Translations under genes and position numbers: made by a program
In this document: positions 1-7,087 of the stretch, piece by piece
Numbering within the stretch: the stretch's first letter is position 1
How the letters are laid out: the number at the start of each line of letters is the position of its first letter
Notes under the pieces: generated by a model
Seen by the model: the letters and a program-made list of their open reading frames with translations, nothing else
What the model was told of the DNA's origin: nothing
Database searches by the model: none
Assembly: GCA_958438185.1 (NCBI GenBank)
Contig: CAUBQU010000066.1
Span: 1-7,087 of the forward strand
DNA from: an uncultured Oscillospiraceae bacterium
GTDB taxonomy: Bacteria > Bacillota > Clostridia > Oscillospirales > Oscillospiraceae
Direction of reading: 5' to 3'
DNA length: 7,087 bases

Positions 1-488
1 CCCTTCAGCGGTACCCTGGCGCAGGAGCTTCAGCTGAAAGAAGTCATCGCTGCGCACAAGGAGCAGCCCGGCTGCCTGATGCCGGTGCTGCAGCAGGCCC
101 AGGAGATCTATGGCTACTTACCCATTGAAGTACAGGCGATTGTCGCGGAAGGACTGGGCATCTCCCTGTCTGAGGTCTACGGCGTGGCGACATTCTACTC
201 CCAATTCCGGCTCAACCCGAAGGGAATCTATCGCATCAGCATCTGTCTTGGGACGGCGTGCTACGTCAAGGGGGCGGCGAAGATCCTCGAGGCGGTGGAG
301 CGAAAGCTGGGCATCCAGGTCGGCGAATGCACGCCGGACGGGCTGTTCTCCCTGGAGAGCTGCCGCTGCGTCGGCGCCTGCGGCCTGGCCCCGGTCATGA
401 TGATCAACGATGAAGTCTTCGGCCGCATGACGCCGGAGCAGGTCCCCGCGATCCTGGAGGACTATGCCAGAAAGGGAGGTGCGCCCGC

Positions 489-492
<4 letters not shown>
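1..492 (+). CDS. hydC: NAD-linked [FeFe]-hydrogenase, NuoE-like subunit HydC (5' partial)
   Basis: Thioredoxin-like [2Fe-2S] subunit of a trimeric NAD(H)-dependent [FeFe]-hydrogenase, homologous to NuoE of complex I. It is cytoplasmic and relays electrons at the flavin-bearing HydB subunit. The frame is open from base 1, so the true start lies upstream; 163 residues are present, close to the usual family length of about 160-170. A Met codon at 79 is internal, because family sequence (QLKEVIAAHKEQPGCLMPVL) runs through it. Counting from that Met, the cluster ligands are C56 and C61 (CLGTAC) and C97 and C101 (CVGAC), the NuoE pattern C-x4-C ... C-x3-C. The motifs YGYLP, YGVATFYSQF and the CGLAPVM stretch are also typical. 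Its stop overlaps the start of the NuoF-like hydB by 4 bases, and a HydA catalytic subunit follows. This context separates it from a complex I or formate dehydrogenase NuoE. Confidence 0.93.
473..480 (+). promoter_or_regulatory. Ribosome binding site of hydB
   Basis: AGGGAGGT lies 8 bases upstream of the ATG at 489, inside the last codons of hydC. Together with the ATGA stop/start overlap it fixes the hydB start and implies coupled translation of the two subunits. Confidence 0.8.
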
Positions 493-2385
<1,893 letters not shown>

Positions 2386-2387
<2 letters not shown>

Positions 2388-2393
2388 GGGGGG
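2386..2393 (+). promoter_or_regulatory. Ribosome binding site deciding the hydA start
   Basis: GAGGGGGG overlaps the hydB stop codon and sits 8 bases before the ATG at 2402. The hydA frame stays open back to a GTG at 2336 inside hydB, but the [2Fe-2S] domain begins right at MNIVHLKING. The ribosome site therefore picks 2402 as the start. Confidence 0.75.
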
Positions 2394-2401
2394 AAGCTGC
2401 T

Positions 2402-4204
2402 ATGAATATCGTACATCTGAAAATCAACGGCATCGACGCCGAAGTCCCTGCCGGTTCGACGATCCTGGAGGCGGCGAAGTCCGTCCAGATCGAGATCCCC
2501 TCGCTGTGCTATCTCAAGGATATCAACTGCATCGGCTCCTGCCGGGTGTGCGTTGTGGAGATCAAGGGCCGCAAGGGCCTGGTCGCCAGCTGCGTCTACC
2601 CCGTCGAGGAGGGGATGGAGGTCTTTACCAATACCCCCAAGGTCCGGACCTCCCGCAAGACGACCATCGAGCTGATCCTCTCGAGCCACCGCAAGCGCTG
2701 CCTGTCCTGCGTCCGCGGCAACCACTGCGAGCTGCAGAAGCTGGCCTTTGACTACGAAGTGGACGAAGAACGCTTTAAGGGCGACGACCGGGCCTATCCC
2801 GTCGACGACAAATCCGCCTATATCGTGCGGGATAATTCCAAGTGCATCCAGTGTATGCGCTGCGTGGCGGCGTGCAAGAAGCTGCAGGCGGTCTCCGTCA
2901 TCGGGGCCATCCAGCGGGGCTACCAGGTCCACGTGGGCTGCGCGTTTGAAAAGAGCCTGGCCGATTCGCCTTGCGTCGGCTGCGGGCAGTGCGTTGTGGC
3001 CTGTCCCGTCGGCGCCTTGAGCGAGAAGAGCCAGATCCACGAGGTCTGGGACGCCATCTCCGACCCGGACAAGCGCGTCGTCTTCTTCACGGCCCCGGCC
3101 ATCCGCGCGACCCTGGGCGAGTGCTTCGACCTGCCCATCGGGACGAATGTAGAGGGCAAAATGGTCGCCGCCATCCGCCGCCTGGGCGCGGACTCTGTCT
3201 TCAATATGGACCTGACAGCGGACCTGACCATCATCGAAGAGGCCCACGAGCTGCTGGAGCGGCTGAAAAATGGCGGCACGCTGCCCCTGTTTACCAGCTG
3301 CTGCCCGGCCTGGGTCAAATTCCTGGAGCATTATTACCCGGATATGCTGCCCCATCTTTCCAGCTGCAAATCGCCGCAGCAGATGTTCGGCGCGCTGCTT
3401 AAGAGCTATTATTGCCAGAAATACGGCATTGACCCCAAAAAACTGTTCGTCGTCTCCGTCATCCCCTGCACGGCGAAGAAATACGAGGTCGGCCGCCCGG
3501 AGGAGAAGACCTACGACTATCAAGACGTCGACGTCGCCCTGACGACCCGGGAGCTGGCCAAGATGATCCGCGGCGCAGGCATCAAATTTGCCGACCTGCA
3601 GGACGAAGCCTTTGACGCACCGTTTGATACCGGCTCCGGCGCCGGTACGATCTTCGGCGCCACCGGCGGCGTCATGGAAGCGGCGCTGCGGACGGCTGCC
3701 CGCCGGCTGGGTGTCAAGCTCAAGACGGTGGAGCTCAAGCAGGTCCGCGGGCCGGAGGCTATCCGGGAGGTTACCTACGATCTGGGCGGCAAGCCCATCC
3801 GGGTCGCCGTCACCTCGGGCCTGGCCAATGCCCGCAAGCTGCTGGAGAAAATCAAGTCCGGCGAGGCGGATTATCAGATGGTCGAGGTCATGGCCTGCCC
3901 CGGCGGCTGCATCAACGGCGGCGGCCAGCCGGTCCAGAGCGACAGCGTCCGCAATTATACGGACCTCAAAGCCCTGCGCTCTGCCGCGCTTTATAAGGCC
4001 GACCAGAAAAACGCCCTGCGCCTGAGCTGCGATAACCCCCGCATCCAGACCCTCTACGAGGAATTCCTGGACGCACCGGGCAAGCCCCGGGCCCATATGC
4101 TGCTGCATACGACCTATGTCCGCCGCAACGCCGCCGGTCTGCCCCAGCCGAACCCCGACGTCATCAACGGCCCCCTGGGCGAGAGCCACCCGAAAAAGCT
4201 ATAA
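2402..4204 (+). CDS. hydA: [FeFe]-hydrogenase catalytic subunit HydA (NAD-linked, group A3-type)
   Basis: Catalytic subunit for reversible H2 formation or oxidation; 600 residues, cytoplasmic. Domains in order: plant-type [2Fe-2S] (C36, C47, C50, C64); His-ligated [4Fe-4S] (H96, C100, C103, C109); two ferredoxin [4Fe-4S] sites (C148/C151/C154/C158 and C191/C194/C197/C201); then the H-cluster domain. Its motifs are FTSCCPAW (297-304), IPCTAKKYE (354-362) and EVMACPGGCINGGGQP (495-510), giving H-cluster ligands C301, C356, C499 and C503. By alignment from memory with Clostridium pasteurianus CpI, the proton-path residues are all present: C300, E280, E283, R287 and S320. The unusual point is I354, where most catalytic hydrogenases have Met. 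The small-subunit-like C-terminus (LLHTTYVRR) is followed by about 25 extra residues. The C-terminal [2Fe-2S] domain of Thermotoga HydA is absent, so the layout is CpI-like. Neighbouring hydC and hydB support NAD linkage. No maturases are in the window. Confidence 0.95.
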   Translation: MNIVHLKINGIDAEVPAGSTILEAAKSVQIEIPSLCYLKDINCIGSCRVCVVEIKGRKGLVASCVYPVEEGMEVFTNTPKVRTSRKTTIELILSSHRKRCLSCVRGNHCELQKLAFDYEVDEERFKGDDRAYPVDDKSAYIVRDNSKCIQCMRCVAACKKLQAVSVIGAIQRGYQVHVGCAFEKSLADSPCVGCGQCVVACPVGALSEKSQIHEVWDAISDPDKRVVFFTAPAIRATLGECFDLPIGTNVEGKMVAAIRRLGADSVFNMDLTADLTIIEEAHELLERLKNGGTLPLFTSCCPAWVKFLEHYYPDMLPHLSSCKSPQQMFGALLKSYYCQKYGIDPKKLFVVSVIPCTAKKYEVGRPEEKTYDYQDVDVALTTRELAKMIRGAGIKFADLQDEAFDAPFDTGSGAGTIFGATGGVMEAALRTAARRLGVKLKTVELKQVRGPEAIREVTYDLGGKPIRVAVTSGLANARKLLEKIKSGEADYQMVEVMACPGGCINGGGQPVQSDSVRNYTDLKALRSAALYKADQKNALRLSCDNPRIQTLYEEFLDAPGKPRAHMLLHTTYVRRNAAGLPQPNPDVINGPLGESHPKKL

Positions 4205-4206
4205 GC

Positions 4207-4243
4207 AAAAACCCGCTTGCCCCAGTTGGGCAAGCGGGTTTTG
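4207..4243. terminator. Bidirectional intrinsic terminator between hydA and the serpin gene
   Basis: An 11-bp GC-rich stem (4212-4222 paired with 4228-4238) encloses a 5-base loop. A-T pairs extend it to 15 bp (4208-4222 with 4228-4242). The T run 4239-4242 serves the + strand. The A run 4207-4211 becomes a T run on the - strand. It begins 3 bases after the hydA stop and lies 18 bases beyond the serpin stop, so one hairpin can end both convergent transcripts. Confidence 0.9.
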
Positions 4244-4259
4244 TGTGATATGGTTTGTT

Positions 4260-5666
4260 TTACGCCGTCGTGTTGACGATGCCGGTGAAGAGGGGGAGGC
4301 CGTCGGCGTTGGTGATGGCGAAGAGGAAGGGGCGGTCGAGGGTGAAGTCGATCTGCTGCAGGTCCTCCTCTGCGCATGTGGCCTTGACAGAGGCGATGGT
4401 GAAGGCGGCTGCCGTGCAGCCCTCTTCGTCGATCAGGACTCTGGCGTCATGCTGCAGCTTCGAGACATACAGCCCGTCGCTGGCTGCGCCGCAGAGGGGG
4501 GAGAAGTCCGCCGCGCCTGCGTCGAAGACGTCTGTCACGCCCAGCTGCTGCAGGCCGCCCCGCAGGTCCGCCTCTCCGGTGACGTCAAATTTGGGGAGGG
4601 AGAGGTTGACCTGGGCATAGTCCGCGTCCTCCCACGCGCCGTTGGCAAGCAGAAACTGGGTCAGCTCCGCGTCGCCCAGCAGCGCGTCCGTCGTGACGCC
4701 CTCGTTGGGGAGGATCAGCCACATGCCGCCGTTGTTCTGCAGCGGCTTCTGGACGGCGGTAAACTGGCTGCCCCGGTAGAGATTCGTCTTGCTGCTGGCG
4801 TGGAGGAAGTCGCAAGTCTCGGCCTTGCCAGATGCGTTGGTAAACGTATCGGGCGCGGTCAGATCGGCATTGAATTCATCCTCCCAGGCTGCTTTAAAAT
4901 AGAGAGTCGAGACCAAGGCCAGGACGGTGCTGGGGTCAAGCGACAGGCCGTCTGTCTGGTCCTTTAGAAGATCGTTCGTCTGCCGGTTGATCCAGTCGCG
5001 CAGCAGCTTGTTCGTCTTCTCTGCGCCCATGGTGCCCTGGAAGCTCTCGGCAAAGTAGTTTTTGGCCAGGCTGTCCAGCATGCTCTGGTTGAACGAGACA
5101 TCCTCATTCAGCCACAGGGAGTTGGCAAGCAGGCTGGAGGACTGGCCGTCGTCAATATAATTGGCCCGCCACAGGGCTTCTGCCTCCGTGCGGAGGGATT
5201 CGAGATCTGACACGCCCAGCAGGTCCAGCAGCTGCTGCTGGCTATCGCCGCCCGTCGTCTCGGCCAGCATGGCCAGGGCGAGATAGACATTGAGCGGGGA
5301 ATAGACCGCGTTGCGTTCCGCGTCGCTCTGCAGCAGGACGGGGACGCTTTTGGTGATAAAATCTGCCAGGGCCTGGCGCTGGGCTTCGTCCAGTTTTGCA
5401 GGGCGGCTGGCAAGCCAGGCGTCGTAGGCGGCGAGATAGCCCTCGTCGTCAAAGCTGCCGTCGGCATTTATATAATCGGCATCCTGGGGGTAGGGGACAG
5501 TCTCCGGTTTTTCAACGGTGGACAGCGCCTGGGCGGTCCCAGCCAGGGCGCCCCGGCCCGGCCAGAGCAGCAGCCCGGCGGCCAGAATCACCGCCAGCAG
5601 CCCGGCGATTCCGCCGATCCATTTCGCCCGCCGGTGGGGCTGCGGCGTTTTTGCACTTTTTTGCAT
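4260..5666 (-). CDS. Secreted or membrane-anchored serpin-family protease inhibitor
   Basis: Serpin of 468 residues: an N-terminal anchor plus a full serpin fold of about 370 residues. Residues 1-16 are basic and 16-35 hydrophobic (WIGGIAGLLAVILAAGLLLW), giving a signal peptide or membrane anchor; ALA at 40-42 is a possible cleavage point. An acidic linker (about 51-88) precedes the fold. Serpin landmarks are NAVYSPLNVYLALAM (119-133), TNKLLRDWINRQTNDLLKD (218-236), LVSTLYFKAAW (251-261) and the C-terminal RPFLFAITNADGLPLFTG (445-462). The reactive-loop hinge EEGCTAAAFT (414-423) resembles the inhibitory pattern EEGTEAAAAT, so it is probably a true inhibitor. Counting from E414 as P17 puts Thr430 at P1 and Cys431 at P1', give or take one residue. 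Small P1 residues suit elastase-like proteases, as for gut siropins and Bifidobacterium serpin; the target here is inference. The gene lies 81 bases downstream of the MATE gene on the same strand and converges on hydA. Confidence 0.93.
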   Translation of the reverse strand: MQKSAKTPQPHRRAKWIGGIAGLLAVILAAGLLLWPGRGALAGTAQALSTVEKPETVPYPQDADYINADGSFDDEGYLAAYDAWLASRPAKLDEAQRQALADFITKSVPVLLQSDAERNAVYSPLNVYLALAMLAETTGGDSQQQLLDLLGVSDLESLRTEAEALWRANYIDDGQSSSLLANSLWLNEDVSFNQSMLDSLAKNYFAESFQGTMGAEKTNKLLRDWINRQTNDLLKDQTDGLSLDPSTVLALVSTLYFKAAWEDEFNADLTAPDTFTNASGKAETCDFLHASSKTNLYRGSQFTAVQKPLQNNGGMWLILPNEGVTTDALLGDAELTQFLLANGAWEDADYAQVNLSLPKFDVTGEADLRGGLQQLGVTDVFDAGAADFSPLCGAASDGLYVSKLQHDARVLIDEEGCTAAAFTIASVKATCAEEDLQQIDFTLDRPFLFAITNADGLPLFTGIVNTTA

Positions 5667-5674
5667 CTGTAATG

Positions 5675-5680
5675 CCTCCT
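5675..5680 (-). promoter_or_regulatory. Ribosome binding site of the serpin gene
   Basis: On the - strand, AGGAGG (preceded by AAA) lies 8 bases upstream of the ATG at 5666. It is a full anti-16S match at ideal spacing and fixes the serpin start ahead of the basic and hydrophobic N-terminus. Confidence 0.85.
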
Positions 5681-5747
5681 TTTATCGTATCGGTACTTGA
5701 TCAGACGGGGGCGCGGGAAAAAGGTTCCGTTTTTCTGCAAAAAAATC

Positions 5748-7087
5748 TCACGCGGCTTCCAGCTGCGCCGAGACGCGCCGCCAGATGATGGCAAAATACG
5801 TCAGCTCCGCAATGGCGGTGACGACCCAGCTGACGATATAGACGAGGTACAAGCTTAGCATCGTCCCGAACCAGGCAAAGACCGTGTAGACCCAGACGAT
5901 CCGCAGCACGCAGCACCCTGCGATGACCAGCGCCGTGGGGAAGATGCTGCGGCCCAGGCCCCGGGCGGCGGCGATGGTGGCGTCCATAAACGCGGAGAAA
6001 GCGTAAGAGCAGCTCATGACCATCAGCCGCGTCATGCCGGCGTCGATGACATCGGCCTCCGGCGTGAAGAGCGAAAGAAACTGCCGCCCGAAGAGCACCA
6101 GCAGCCCGCCCAGAATCGCGCCGGCGCCGAAGCTGTAGAGCAGGCTGCAGCGGTAGGCCTTGCGGATGCGTGCCCGGTTCCCTGCGCCGTAATTCTGACC
6201 GATAAAGCTGGAGCAGGCGGTGTAGAACGCGGCCATGACATCGTAGACGAGGCTGTCGGCATTGGCGGCGGCAGAGTTGCCCGCCACGACCGTCGCATCA
6301 AAGGAGTTGACGCCGATCTGGATAAACAGATTGGCCAGCCCGAAGATGGAATATTGAATGCCGCAGGGAAGGCCCAGCTTCAGCAGCGTGCCTGCCTTGC
6401 CGCCATCCAGCCGCAGCCGCGCCAGGCGCAGGCCGTAGCTGTCCTGAGTGCGGAAGAGCATCAGGATAATGAGCGCCGCCGAAAGGTACTGGGAGAGAAT
6501 ACTCGCCAGCGCCACCCCCACGACGCTGAGCTTGCAGACGATGACGAAGAATAGATTCAGCAGCACATTCAAAACGCCCGCCCCCAGCAGGATATACAGC
6601 GGGCGCTTCGTATCGCCCGCGGCGTTGAGGACGGCGCTGCCGAAGTTATACAGGGCCACTGCCGGCATACCGATAAAATAGATGCGCAGGTAAAGCGTCG
6701 CGCCGGGCAGCAGGACTTTCTTGGTGTGCAGCGCCGTCAGGAGCGGGCGGCAGAGGGCGCTGCCAGCAGCGCCCAGCAGCGCACCCAGCAGCAGGCAGAG
6801 CAGCAGCGCCGTGTGGACGGTCTTTTGCAGGTTTTCCTCGTCCCGCGCGCCGAAAAAGCGGGCCGTCAGGGCGTTGACGCCGTTGCCGACGCCCATTAAA
6901 AAGCCGGTGAACAGCGTCACCAGCGTCGCCGTCGAGCCGACAGCCCCCAGCGCCGTCGACCCGGCAAACTGGCCGACCACGGCGATGTCCGACATATTAA
7001 ACAGCACCTGCACCACGTTCGAGACCATCAGCGGCACGCTGAATCGAAAGATCTGCCGCCCAAGCGGCCCGCGGGTCATATCCAAAG
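5748..7087 (-). CDS. MATE-family efflux transporter (5' partial)
   Basis: Integral membrane exporter of the multidrug and toxic compound extrusion family, which expels cationic drugs or metabolites by Na+ or H+ antiport; the substrate is unknown. About 445 residues are visible, near the family's usual 450, with roughly 12 hydrophobic segments in two halves. Counting from the codon ending at 7085, landmarks are DMTRGPLGRQIFRFSVPLM (2-20, the family's N-terminal signature), the first helix with NMSDIAVVGQFAG (30-42), NAAGDTKRPLYILLGAGVLN (154-173), and FIGQNYGAGN (294-303), which mirrors it in the second half. DMTxGP usually sits several residues after the start, the frame is open to the window edge, and no ribosome site precedes the ATG at 7079. 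The true start is therefore probably just outside. The C-terminus is short and polar. It precedes the serpin gene by 81 bases on the same strand, so co-transcription is possible. Confidence 0.92.
   Translation of the reverse strand, partial: LDMTRGPLGRQIFRFSVPLMVSNVVQVLFNMSDIAVVGQFAGSTALGAVGSTATLVTLFTGFLMGVGNGVNALTARFFGARDEENLQKTVHTALLLCLLLGALLGAAGSALCRPLLTALHTKKVLLPGATLYLRIYFIGMPAVALYNFGSAVLNAAGDTKRPLYILLGAGVLNVLLNLFFVIVCKLSVVGVALASILSQYLSAALIILMLFRTQDSYGLRLARLRLDGGKAGTLLKLGLPCGIQYSIFGLANLFIQIGVNSFDATVVAGNSAAANADSLVYDVMAAFYTACSSFIGQNYGAGNRARIRKAYRCSLLYSFGAGAILGGLLVLFGRQFLSLFTPEADVIDAGMTRLMVMSCSYAFSAFMDATIAAARGLGRSIFPTALVIAGCCVLRIVWVYTVFAWFGTMLSLYLVYIVSWVVTAIAELTYFAIIWRRVSAQLEAA

Noticed and set aside
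4116..4967. A 283-codon open frame on the + strand running from the end of hydA into the serpin region.
   Set aside because: It crosses the terminator hairpin, lacks a ribosome site and opposes well-supported serpin coding sequence.
5442..5483. An acidic stretch of the serpin linker (DADYINADGSFDDEG, residues 62-76) resembling a dockerin or EF-hand calcium loop.
   Set aside because: The spacing lacks the first Asp and the last acidic ligand, and there is no second copy. More likely just an acidic linker.
5667..5747. Possible serpin promoter in the MATE-serpin gap (TACGAT on the - strand as a -10 box).
   Set aside because: Only four of six bases match and no -35 element lies at a proper distance.
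5739..5781. Possible terminator after the MATE gene: a 7-base T run on the - strand (5739-5745) with a short GCGGC/GCCGC stem.
   Set aside because: The stem is only 5 bp with a 20-base loop and is separated from the T run by 6 bases, so it is weak. It is not called, though partial termination is possible.

Overview
The window reads as a GC-rich bacterial chromosome segment from a fermentative anaerobe. An NAD-linked [FeFe]-hydrogenase operon, a secreted serpin and a MATE exporter together fit a gut-type Clostridia lineage (Oscillospiraceae-like). The taxonomic placement is inferred from gene content, base composition and AGGAGG-type ribosome sites, not from a marker gene.

Left part (1-4204, + strand): the last three genes of a hydrogenase operon in the order hydC-hydB-hydA. 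hydC is cut by the left edge. hydC and hydB overlap by 4 bases (ATGA), and hydB and hydA are 14 bases apart, so they are very likely translated from one message. Together they encode a group A3-type heterotrimer. HydC carries one [2Fe-2S] cluster. HydB carries a thioredoxin-like [2Fe-2S] domain, the FMN/NADH module, one NuoF-type [4Fe-4S] cluster and a C-terminal 2x[4Fe-4S] ferredoxin domain. HydA carries one [2Fe-2S], one His/Cys3 [4Fe-4S], two ferredoxin-type [4Fe-4S] clusters and the H-cluster. Such complexes move electrons between NADH, usually ferredoxin as well, and protons/H2, disposing of reductant during fermentation. The H-cluster maturases (HydE, HydF, HydG) are not in the window. 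Two details of HydA stand out: the second H-cluster motif has Ile in place of the usual Met, and a Pro/Asn-rich tail follows the normal C-terminus.

Middle (4205-4259): a short convergent gap filled by a near-perfect hairpin flanked by A and T runs. It should terminate both the hydrogenase operon and the oppositely oriented serpin transcript.

Right part (4260-7087, - strand): a MATE-family multidrug/cation exporter, cut at its 5' end by the window edge, followed 81 bases later by a membrane-anchored or secreted serpin. The serpin keeps the inhibitory-type hinge but has a cysteine at P14 and another near the predicted scissile bond, with a predicted Thr at P1. No clear promoter or strong terminator lies between them, so they may be co-transcribed, but no functional link is established.

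I see no RNA genes, mobile elements, CRISPR arrays or repeats. Most of the window is well-known families. The points worth a second look are the serpin reactive loop and the HydA motif change.
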